NCBI GenBank assembly: GCA_965178125.1
Contig: OZ237741.1
Span: forward strand, 124,001-188,000
Origin: Bilabrum cf. latius
Taxonomy: Eukaryota; Bigyra: Bicosoecida; Bigyra; Bicosoecida
Length of the DNA: 64,000 nt
Direction: 5' to 3'
Shown: positions 22,901 to 33,200 of the stretch, in pieces
Layout: every line of letters begins with the position of its first letter
Numbering within the stretch: the stretch's first letter is position 1
The notes under the pieces: generated by a model
The model's database searches: none
What the model was told of the DNA's origin: nothing
Seen by the model: only the letters and a program-made list of their open reading frames with translations
Position numbers and translations under genes: made by a program

Positions 22901-25510
22901 ACGAGGTTCGGTATGGTCGGGAATGGGGGCCGGCAGCAGGAGGGCAAAGGTGACGACACGCTGGCCCTGTCCCGGCCCTCCACCTCGGGGGCCTCCCAGG
23001 GCCTGGGCCAGGGCATGCTGGGGCACCCCTACTTGCTCTCCCTCAGCGCGGGGGCCCGCCGCCGGCTGCAGCTGCACGCCCTGTCATGCCTCCACAGCCT
23101 GGCTCCGCTGTCCATGCGCGGGTTTGTGGAGGCAGGCGGGCCCGCGCACTGCCTGCAGCACCTGTACCACTGGGCGGCGCCCCTGCGCCGGGCAGCACAG
23201 GCCCTCCGTGAGGGGGCCCAGGAGGAAGCGAGGGTGGCGGCGCAGGCGGCCGCGCGGGAGGGGGAGGGAGAGGCCGAGGCGGCTGTGCTGGCCGCCACTG
23301 CCGCCGCCCTGTCCCTGTCCATGGCTGCTGGGGCGGGGGCGGGGCGGGCCTCGGGTGCGGGTGCGAGAGTGGCTGCCCGCCGCGGGTCCGGCGGCCTCAG
23401 GATGGCGGTTTCTTATGCTGCACTCGCGGATCTGCCGCGGGTGCACATGTGCGTGCGGCTGCTGCAGCGGTGCTGCCAGACTCCCGCGGGGGGCCCGGCC
23501 GTGGCCCGATACATCGGCATGGACGGGGCGTGCGCGATGGCCGCTGACGTGGCCATGGGCGCGTTCGCTCTGGTGGCAGGCCCCAGAGCGGGCCGCGTGC
23601 CCAAGGGAGGCCTTGATCTCAGGGGCATCCCGGCCTCGGCCGTGGCGCTCGAGTCCGAGATCGCGGGCGATTCCGGGTCGCTGCCCGGGCCCGAGTGCGG
23701 CGGCACGGTGCCCCCCTCCCTGCTGCTCGAGGCCTCCCTGTCTCTCGGGGAGGCCCTGTGTGCCCCGGGGAGGAGCGACCCGAGCGTGGACCCGGCGGGG
23801 CACGCCACCGCCAAGGCCCTGGCGGAGCAGGAGCTCGCGGGCGCCGCGCATGCGGAACCGCTAGCGGGGTGCCAGGCGTGGATGCGGCGGTCGGGCGGCG
23901 TGCGTGCCGCGGTGCGGGTGCTACGGTGGGACGCCGCCCGGAGAACACGGGCCGCCAGCCGTGCGAGAGGCGGGGCCATGCGGGCGGGCGCTTCTGCCGC
24001 CAGGGAGGCGCGGGGCCACGACGCTCTGCTGCAGTCCACGGCCACGGGGCTCGTTGCTGACGTGGCGCCCTCCGCGGGTGCGGCGGCGAGGCAGGGCGGC
24101 GGGGGCGCCGCGCAGGAGGACGGTCCGGAGCAGGGACCCGGCGGCGCCGGTTCCGCAGAGGACCCCTCCGCCGCCGCGGCGCCGCGCCCGGCCCTCGCCG
24201 CCGTCGCCCTCCTGCGCGCGGCCACGGCTCGCTCCCGCCGCGGCGTGGCCCGTGCCCTCGCGGAGGGCGCTGCGGACGCGCTGCTGGACGAGGCGGAGGG
24301 CGCGCCCCCCGCCCTGGCGGCGGCGTGCCTCGGGTGCCTGGCCGACTTGGTGAGGGAACACCCCGCGGCCGCGCTGCCGCACCTGAAGGCGTGGTGCAGC
24401 GACAGCGACGGCGCCCCGGCCCTCGCGGTGCTGACCCGGCTGTGGAGGAGCGAGGAGACAAGGCTCGGGGTGGCGAGGGGCCCGCACGGAGAGATCGACC
24501 TGGGGTCCTTCCCCGATTCGATGCACAGGCCGCTGAGCGTGGGCACCGGGAATGGATCGGGGGCGGGGGCAGCGGGGAGCGCGACTCCGTCGCTGGGTGG
24601 CACTGGCGTGGGGGCCGGTGGGACTAGGACCGGGTTTGCTCTCACCTCCGGGGGTGGTGGCGGTGGTGGTGTGGGGGGCGGTGCAGGCGGCGTGGGCTCG
24701 GCATTTGGGCGGCTGCGCGACGCCCTCCGTGCCTCGAAGCTGTGGGCGGCCGCAGATGGGGGTAAAGCCGGCGCGAACGGGCCGGACGGCACGAAGTCCG
24801 GTCCGGAGCAGCAGGGGCGGGCGGGCACGCGGGCCGCCGGGGTGCGCGCGGCAGCAGAGGCGTTGGCCCTTCGTAGCGGAGCCGGGTCTGGCCTGCGGGC
24901 CGCGGTGTGGGCCGTGCTGCACGAGTGCATGGAAGGCGAGGTGCGGACCGGGGCGCTGGGGGATGTGGGTGGCCTGCCTCTCAGCGATCGGGTGGCGCTG
25001 GAGGCGGCCATGTCCATGCCCCGGCTGGTGGAGGCCGAGGCGTGGTGGGGCGTGGAGCACGCCCTGAGGGGTCCCTTCCTGCCCGAGCACCTGAGGGTGC
25101 AGCCCACTGCGGAGGACGAGGAGACTCTGAGGGCGGCGCTGGGGCGCGCCGAGGAGGCCGTGCGGTCGGTGGCAGAGGCTTAGGCTGCCGTGGTGGAGGC
25201 GACGAGCGTGGCCATCGCCCGTCAGGACGAGCGCTTCCAGGAGCAAGTGCTTAACCGGAAGCAGTGCACGGAGGACGGGGCGGCTTTGTCTCTGCGGGGG
25301 AGGAGAGCCCCTGTGCCTGCGCTGACGGGGAGCGAGCGGCGCGCGGCCAAGGCGAGGAGGAGGGCGATGCTCGAGGCGGCCGAGAGGCCGGTGGGCGTGC
25401 GTCCCTTTAAGGCGGGCGACGGGGTGCCGGAGCTGGACGTGGGGCAGGTCAAGGCGGAGATGGCGGCGAAGAAGGAAGCCGCGACCATGGGAGGCTCCAG
25501 AGTGCTTTGA
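19939..25510 (+). CDS. CFAP69: Cilia- and flagella-associated protein 69
   Basis: Ciliary protein; CFAP69 family members are axonemal and needed for flagellar function. Exons 19939-20184 and 20318-25510, stop TGA, 1812 residues. Exon 1 contains two TAGs (20 and 24 codons after the start) and the family's N-terminal pattern: an acidic FERLFED segment, then GGFYVCELDRVASALLLLAD. Across the splice this continues into helical HEAT/ARM-like repeats (MTALLRAIGDLL, ELAAAEALFRFL, VQSAMEAMWNLCEH). An EF-hand-like loop DTDGDGGVDVAEF lies near residue 214. Further TAGs are at 22037 and 25181. Gly/Ala-rich inserts make it about twice the length of the animal protein. Identity rests on the N-terminal third and general architecture. 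Confidence 0.72.
20185..20317 (+). other. Intron of the CFAP69 gene
   Basis: Donor GTGAGT, acceptor CTATCGCAG, 133 nt, phase 0. A nearer GCAG (ending 20251) would lead into a frame that stops at 20484, so the distal acceptor is preferred. Confidence 0.85.
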
Positions 25511-25646
25511 TGATTCGGATGATTGGTCTTGAACCGACCGCGATTTGCAGCAGTACAATTTTCGCACCCATGCATGCCCACAAGCCAGAGCAGCTGTAGC
25601 GTGCGGTGCACCCAAGCAACGACCCGGGTATAACAACCCACTCGCC

Positions 25647-26285
25647 ATGTACGCCGGGCAGAAACGTCAATTTGGCGGAGAAGGGCAGGAGCGGAACTAG
25701 TGGCGGCGTACAAACCGAGGAAGGGGTCGCCAGCAAGGCGGTCGGGGCGGACGCGGAGGCGGGCGCGGACGAGGCCGAGGCCGAGGCCGAGGCGGCAGGA
25801 ATCGAGGACCCAGGCCACCAAAGCGGCCGTATGATCCCCCAATTGCACCTAATACTTGGGTCACTCTATCTGCGTTGGAGAATCCGTGGGAACGGCTGGA
25901 AACTGCGATTGGATTGCCACCAGAGGTGCCGGACCTACGTCCCAGTGCAACTGCGCCTGCGGTTCAGACTGGAGGGCCTGCATCGCAGGCTTCAGGCCAC
26001 CAGCCGAGCGCCGCAACTAGTAGTGTAGTGTAGGTCGAAATGTCCAGTACATCTCCGAGCAGCGCAGCGATGGGCAGCCCCCCGCCAGCGGCGGCTGCAT
26101 CAAGCTCGTCTTCGTCTGCCTCTGCAACCGCTGGTCCTTCGCGCACAAAGTTGGTTCTGCCGCCCCCAAAGTCACAAGCATTACCGAGCCAAGGGGTCTC
26201 CATTGGAGTGGCCGGATCTGGGATAGCGAGCGCTCCACTGGTGCCAAGTGTTAGCTGTGAGGGCCAAGCCGATGGCGTGACATGA
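25647..26285 (+). CDS. RGG/RG-box protein of unknown function
   Basis: 212 residues with two TAGs (after QERN and after TSSVV); stop TGA 26283-26285. The N-terminal third is an RG/RGG tract ([18 protein letters not shown]) typical of RNA-binding, arginine-methylated proteins. It is followed by PYDPPIAPNTWVTLSALENPWERL, a short hydrophobic segment of the 'xxxLENPWxxL' kind, and a Ser/Ala/Pro-rich tail. No RRM or KH fold is visible. ATG 25647 is the first Met in this frame. It lies 136 bp after CFAP69 on the same strand and converges on the TLK gene with only 47 bp between stop codons. Confidence 0.7.
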
Positions 26286-26332
26286 ACTGCAAATTGCCAA
26301 AACACGGACAAGAGGGAGTACAAATGCATCAA

Positions 26333-29300
26333 TTACTTTCCAGACAGCTTCTTTGTAAGGTAGGGATCCGCGCTGATCTCCCTCACTCCCGGCCGCTCTC
26401 TCTGGTCAAAGGTCAGGCACCGTCGGATAAAGTTCTGGGCCTCCTTGGACACGGCCGGCTTGCCCGGCGGCGGGAACTCCACCGACCTCGCGTTAAGGAT
26501 GACCTTATCCCTGTAGATCTGCTCCTGCGTCTACCCCTCTCCGAATGGCCTCTTCCCGAAGAGCATCTGGTAGAAGATCACGCCGAGCGACCACACGTCC
26601 ACCTTGTCACTGATCCTCGGGGGGGTGGGCCCGTGCAGCTGAAAGCACTCGGGAGGCAGGTACCAGTACGTCCCTGCACCCTGCGAGGTAAGCTCCATGC
26701 TCGTCATTTCAGAGGCGTGGTGCTGCTGCCGGGCCGCCGCCAGCACGCCCCCGTCCCTGCCTGGGCTGGACCCCGCCCCTGCCGCTGCCCCGCTTCCAGC
26801 AGTGGCTCGCGCCCTCTGCCCCCTATCCTCGAATATCTTGCTCAGCCCGAAGTCCGTCACCTTGACCATCCTGTCGTCCGTCAGCAAGATGTTCGCCGGC
26901 TTTAGGTCGAAGTGGATCACCCGCCGCCCCTGCAGCTGATCCGCCGGCGGGATCACCCCGCCACCGTCAGCACCCGAGGCCTAGGCCCCCGAGGCCGACA
27001 TGGACGTGCCCCCCGCCCGCACCCCCGCCCCCGCCCGCTCGCTGATCCCCACGCTGATGCCCCTTTCGATGTGCGTCCCTGGCGCGATCTCCCCTTCGAT
27101 CCCTTGTTCCCCAGGCGACATCATCATGCTGGCCAATGGGATCTCCACAGCGTCCAGACCCGCCCCCTGACCCGCTTCCACCCCGATCCCCGACCGCGCC
27201 GCGCCGCCCAGCCCCGCCCGGCCACCAAATCCCCCAGCCCCCCCAAACCCCGGCGGGCTTGGGGCCCGCATCGCGCCCATGGCAGGGCTGCGGGCCGAGT
27301 CCTCCGCCTGTCCCTGTCCCTATCCCTGTCCCTGGGCCTGAGACTGCCCGGCACCAGCAGTCGGACCAGCGGCAGCGGACGACGAGGACGAGGACGAGGA
27401 CGGTGCCCCGCTGGCTGCTCCCCTCCCCTTGCCCCCCTTGCCCCCCTTGTCGCCCCCCCGCGTGCTGCGACCCCCCCGGGACACCCGTCCCCCTGTTGGG
27501 GTCGAAGCACGCTTGGCCTCCGCCGCCAGGGCCAGCGACTCGTCGTACCCCCCCGCCCCCCCGAAGCGCCCCACCTAGTTGAGGTACCTGAGAGCCGCGA
27601 GCACCTGCAGCACGATCGTGCGGGCCTCTCTCTCCGGTAGTGTCCTGTGCTGCTTGAGCAGCCGGTCGAGATCTGTGCCCCCGCAGTATTCCAGCACGGT
27701 GGCAAACGCGTCGTTGGATATCTCGAAAACGTCGTGCAGCTCCACGATGTTGGGGTGCTTGAGCTGCCTGTGGATCTGGTACTCCCTCGAGGCGTGCCTG
27801 ATGTAGTTCTAGCGCCTGTCCTCGTTCCACTGCTGCGAGAGCTGGTGCACCTTGACGGCAACCTCCGTGGCGGTGTGCAGATCCATGGCCCTCCACACCT
27901 CGCTGAAACCCCCCTTCCCGAGCAAGCTCATCAGGAGGTACCTCGTGTGCAGCACGGGCCTCGGTGCGAACCTGCTCTCCTGCTCGTCCCTGATCCGCTT
28001 GGTCTCGCGCAGCAGCAGCTGGTGCTCGGACAGCAGCTGCTTCTTCCTTTCCTGCAGCTTGGCGTCTTCCCTCTTCAGGATCGCCTGCTGCACCCTGCAC
28101 TGCTCGTCCTGCTCCGTGTGCCGCAGCTCAGCCAGGACCCGCTAGTCCACGCTCAGGCCCGGGATGCTGGCGGTGAGGCCGCCGGGGAGGGAGGCCTCCC
28201 CGGCGGGAGTGGAAGTGTCGCGCCCTGCCCTGCCCTGCCCCACCAGCCGAGGGGGCCCGCCGGGCACGGAGCTCATCCCGACGAGGCTCCCGGACATGGA
28301 GGCGTCTGTCATGTCACCGCTGTACCTGTCACCCGCAGGGCTGGGCCCCACGTCGGATCCGTCCCCGCTTGCAGCGGAGGAGGACGCGAGCTTGCTCTTG
28401 CTCTTGCCCCCTCCCTTGCTCTTGAGCGCCCTGCTGACCTTGGTGATTTCCTTCCTCCTCTTATCCAGCTCCTCCTTCCTCCTCTGCAGCTCCCTCAGGT
28501 CTGCCCTAAGGTCCCTGAATGCCTGCCCCTCCTCCCAGTGCTGCACCACCTGGGAGTGCATGCCCATCCCGGAGCGACGGGCCACGGACCGGCCCAGACG
28601 GTACTGCTTCTCGGAGAGCGCCCTGAGGCTCTCCCTCATCTCCTGGTCGATTACAGTGCGGACCAGCCGCTCCAAGTTCCCTGCCAGCCGAGCTGTCTGC
28701 GCCCCCTGTCGGATGCGCTCCTGCTCCAGCTGCCCCTCGGTGAGAGCCGCCCGCTGCCCCGCCTCGTCTCTCTCTCTCCGCAGCACCCTCAGCTCCTCCT
28801 TGGACCTCTCCAGCTCCCTGTTCCCGTCCTCCAATCGCCGCTTCAGCTGCTCCGCCTCGGCCCGTGCCTCGGCCAAGGCCCGGCGGGTGGCATCGGGCGA
28901 CACCCCCCCAGGCTGATGCTGGCTCCCACCGAAACCGCTCTGGCTCCCGCTCACCGGCGGCCCCATCCCGCTGCCCCCCGCGAGTCCTACAGAAGAACCG
29001 CCCCCTCCGAATCCGACCGTGGTGACTCCGCCGCCGCTGCCACTGCCGCTGCCGGCACCGCTCATCCCGCGCCCAGACACCGCCTGTAGAAAGAAGCTCT
29101 CCGCTTTCTTTGGGCCGCCCGGCGCCTCACCCTCCCCATCACCCCCGTCGCCGTGGGCTTTGTCCTGCCGGCCACCTGCCCTGGCCCCGCCCTTGGCGCC
29201 TCGACTGGCTCGGCCCGCCTTGCGCTGGGGCTGGGGCTGCTGGGTTGGGCCACCTGCCTCGTCTGCTCCCGAGGCACCACTTCCTCCCGTGGATGCGGAT

Positions 29301-29833
29301 CGCTTGGTGGTGCGGCGGCGCCTCGCCGCGGGGGGGCCTCCCTCGGCGTCTGCCGCAGAGGGAGGCTGCGCGGATGCGGGGCTGCCAGCTGGCTCCGGCT
29401 GGCTCGAGGATGGGCTGAGGGCAGACCGTCCTCGCTTCGCGCCGATGCGGGCGGAAGTTAGCGGGCCATTACTAGCGTTCGGTTCGGTGACTGCAGTCCC
29501 GTCGGATTGAGCAGAGGAGCCCCTTTCTAGGGCAGATGCTCGCGATGATTCAACCCGCGCCTGCTGATCATCCGGGCCAGACTGCACAGCGCCCGCTCGG
29601 CCGCTTCCGCCGCCCTATCTATCGCTGCCAAGAAGCACCGCCCCGCTAGATCTCGCAATTGGTGCCTGTACGGCGCCTGCTATGCTTCCCTAGCCGGCTC
29701 CGCCCGGCTACCCATCCAACACTGCCTCTCTTGCCAGTGAACCAAGGGCTACGGTGCTGCCAGCGGCAGATGTCGCTGGAACGCTACAGGATGGAATTAC
29801 AGTATCGTCATCAGGGTGATCTTGCCCTGCCAT
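26333..29833 (-). CDS. TLK: Tousled-like kinase
   Basis: Nuclear Ser/Thr kinase family that phosphorylates the histone chaperone ASF1. 1166 residues with nine TAGs, stop TAA. After a low-complexity N-terminus and coiled coils comes the TLK signature [20 protein letters not shown], then [62 protein letters not shown] and [21 protein letters not shown]. About 210 Gly/Ser-rich residues (roughly 26950-27575) are inserted between RYLN and the catalytic loop. The TAG at 26531-26533, in PFGEG(TAG)TQEQI, falls on the Gln of GHNQSQQDI (human) and GHDQSQERI (Arabidopsis). The TAG at 27809-27811 falls on a Gln/Glu position before NYIRHA. ATG 29833 is the first Met; the N-terminal 80 residues are unsupported by homology. 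Confidence 0.93.
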
Positions 29834-30273
29834 TCGCGCTTCTAGCCGGCGCAGCGTCCCGGCTGCGTTCACTGGTTGAGATGAGGCCGCAATGCTACCT
29901 TGCCATGACAATTAAAGAGATGAAGTCTTGCAGCATCGAGGAAATCATATATGCCAATTATAATGCACGACTTACGGGATGGTACGTGTTTGTTGGAGCT
30001 CATCGTGACGCGAAACACGAAATCGAACGGTGTAAATCACCTAGAACTCCAATGTCTCCTCAGTCGCCACGCGGGCAAGTCTTCAACCCGACCGACTACT
30101 TGCTGAGTATATAGTTAATTTAGTTGATACGGTCCGCCAATCGTCTACTCCAGCGCGTAGAAATTCTGGTGGGATCGACCTCACTCGGCGAGACTGAATT
30201 GGATCGGGCCCCGGGTGACGAGCAGATTGGATCCCTCGGAGGCTGTCAGAGAGAGTCCAATCGAACCAACTCG
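29834..30273. promoter_or_regulatory. Divergent promoter region, TLK / TTC7-like gene
   Basis: 440 bp between divergent start codons, with lower GC than the flanking genes. A plus-strand frame (to 30114) crosses the TLK start but has no recognisable content and is treated as chance. No specific element is assigned. Confidence 0.4.
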
Positions 30274-33200
30274 ATGGCGAGGAGAGACCACGGCTACGAA
30301 AAGATTGATGCCTTTAGGCGAGAGGGCCGCTGGAAAGATCTCGTGCCGCTGGCAGATGGAATCAAGTCAGAGCAGTCGAGCGATGCGCAAGCTTTGGCGT
30401 TTCGTCTCACACTTCTGGCCGAGATGATCCTCCATAAGGTCCCAGCCTAGTACGGTCGATCTCTATCTGCGGCTGCACTGGACTAGCTGAAGCAGGCGCT
30501 GGTTGCTTCTCCGATGTTCGAGGTGAGCGCCGGTCGAGCAAGCGCAGTACGCCTAGCACCATGCCTGCGCTCATCTCCGTCCAACAGAGCCGCTACCTGC
30601 ACGTTTCTTGGCTTACCTATCGCAGGATGCCGTTGCCCTCGGTGTACTGGTCGCGTAGGCCCGACTGATCAAGTACGAAGGAGCAACTGCTGGAGCGTCC
30701 TGCATTCCGGTGGACCAACCGACCAGGCGTCGTCTCGGAGGGAGGCATGCACGACCAGATAACTTTCTTCCAGCATGCAACACTTAGCATACTCGCTGGA
30801 CCCCCCTTGCTCATGCCTCCCGGCCGCGCACTGTCTCTGCAGCCGGTGCCGCAGTGGCGGCCAGCGTGCTGCTTCGAGGCCTCAGGACCGTCTCCTCTGC
30901 CACCGCCTCGTCGACATCGACATCAGCGGGTCCAGCGGCCCATGCAAGCACTCCCGCGGACCCCGTGCCGCTGCGCTCGTGCTACCGCCGGCGGCTCTGG
31001 TCCCAGGCCATGCTCGCCTGCGGAGAAGCGCTTCTGCTCGAGGGGATCTTCGGGGGCACCGGGGGCGGGGGAGGACCTCACGGCCGGGGCGACGGTACTG
31101 CAAGTGGTGGGTAGGGGATAGGTGGCGATGCAATGCGCAGAGAGGATAGTCCGACTGCCTCGCCGTCTGGTCCTAGGGGCGGCGAGGGCAAGGGCGAGGG
31201 AAAAAGCAAGGGCCAGGACAAGGGGGCGGACAAGGGGAAGGGGAAAGGGAAAGGCAAGGAGGGGCGCGCGCCTGGTCCGTCTGGTTGTGCCCTGCTGCAG
31301 CTGCTGAGGATCAGCGGCGTGATGAGTGCCGTCGGTCTCCACGATGATGCTAGTGCTGCAAGGCCTGGACCGGATCGTGTGGGCGTGTCCTCGTCCTCTC
31401 CTTGCGGGCTGCGGCTTGATGTGGATGTGAGGGCGTGTTTGGGTGGCGGTGCTAGGGGCAGCCAGCGGGCGGTGCTTGCAGCGCAGGCGTGTGCTGAGCT
31501 GGGCATGCGCTGCCTGGGGGCCGTGGTGGAGGCCCAGGCCGCGTTCGGGATGCAGAAGCTGGAGCTGGGGGCCGAGCTTCTGCCCAGGCTGATGGCGCGA
31601 GGGGCAGGTGGTGACACCGGTGGTGCGGTGGATGGAGTGGAGGAGGAAGGGGGGCGGTATCCGCCAGGCAGGGAACAAACAAGGGAACAAGGGGTGCGCC
31701 CGGGTGCCCACACAACCAGTCGGTCCGCCTAGCTGCAGCTCACTGCAATGCACGCTGCGAGGATGCTGGAGGTGGCTGGAGCCGACGCGGCGCGAGCCGT
31801 GCTGGATGAGGACCCGCCGAGTTACGCTGCCCTGCTGGCTGCAGGGTGCAGCATCGTGTCGGCGGCCAGGTCGTGCGGCAGCCATGCTGCCTCAGCTGCC
31901 GCTGCATCTGCCCTGCTGTCACCCGCTGGCATGCTCTCCCCCCTGAAGGAGCCAGCCGCCGGCACCACGGCGCGTCAGACGGCAGTCGCGGTGGGCGGTG
32001 CTCGTCTGCCTGCTGCTCTGCGTCAGTAGATAGGGGGCTGGTGCTACGTGTCCAAAGCAGGCGTGCCCATGGCTGTGTTCGACTGTGACCCGGGCAGCTT
32101 TGGCGGGGGTACGGATGCGGGGAGTTGTGCTACAGCGTGGCCGCGACTTTCTGCCTTTGGCTGCGCGGGGAGAAAGCACGGGCCCGGGTACGGCCCAGCT
32201 TGTCTCCTTCGCGCGTTGCTCGAGGACGAGGACGGGACTTCCGATCGAGATGCAGGCGAGCGCGGGGGTGGAGGCTCGCGGGCGGCAGGTACTGGGAACG
32301 ATCTTGTGGCTCCATCGACGAGCGAGGAGACTGACAGCGTCGACGTTGAGGCTTTGCTGGGCCCGGATCCCGCGTCGGCTGTGTTCGGGCCTGAGCTGGC
32401 CACGATGCTGCAGGCGGTGCGGTTTCCCATGGGTGGGCATTCGTTGCGGAGGCAGCTGCGCGCGAGGGCAGGCGAGCGCGAAGGCGAGCAAGACACGGCC
32501 AAGAAAAGCAGCGAGGGGGCGGGCGGCAAGAAGCAGAAAGACAAGAAGGGGGGTGGGAGGGTGTCGGCTGAGAGCAGATAGGGTGGAGAGCTCGTGTTCG
32601 TGGGCAGGGCCATGGGAGCGGCGGTGGTGATGCAGCCTCCCGACCTGTATGCTAGTGCGGGAGGTGGGCATCCTGAGTCAGCGGACGGAGAGGGCGGCGA
32701 CGATGGCGGTGCGAGCGGGGCAGATCGGCTTGCCCTGCTCGCAGGTGGGTCAGACGGCGCTGCGTCCTCTTCAAGCGGTTGGTTTGGTGATGGACTGGGC
32801 GACCGCATGAAGCAGGTGTTTGACCAGGCAAGGGGCAAGCAGCACGGGCTGGAGGCGTACACCGCCCCTGTGTGGCCCCCTGTGCACTCGCTGTGGGCGG
32901 TCAGAGCCGCCCTGCGAGCGACCCTCGACGGCGAGCCAGAGTTCGGAAATGCTGTTGGCGGGGGCGGCGGGCAGGGGCTAGCGAGTGGGCAGGGTACCGC
33001 CTCGGCCGAGGGCGAGGCGGGCAGCGGCAAAGGGGGCGGGCCAGCTTCCTCCAGCGGGAAAGCTGGGAGCGGTTCCTCGGCTAGCAGCGATGCCACTGCC
33101 AAGCTCGACTCGCCGTGCGGGGCCGTGATCGAGGCGATGCTGCAGGCAGAGGCGGTGAGCGCCCTGGCAGCAATGGCGCGGGAGGCCTGTGTGACGAGAG

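Noticed and set aside
23413-25107. Long antisense ORF opposite CFAP69
   Set aside because: GC-driven shadow rich in Ser, Pro, Ala and Arg, without motifs.
26531-26533. UAG = leucine (known from some other lineages)
   Set aside because: The Tousled-like kinase position is Gln in the homologues I can recall, and the other TAGs sit mostly in polar, coiled-coil or low-complexity contexts. The kinase SP(TAG)ARD site alone could be Leu, so this is not fully excluded without a genome-wide test.
29659-30114. Plus-strand ORF over the TLK start and its promoter
   Set aside because: No motif, overlaps the TLK N-terminus, and is not in frame with the TTC7-like exon.
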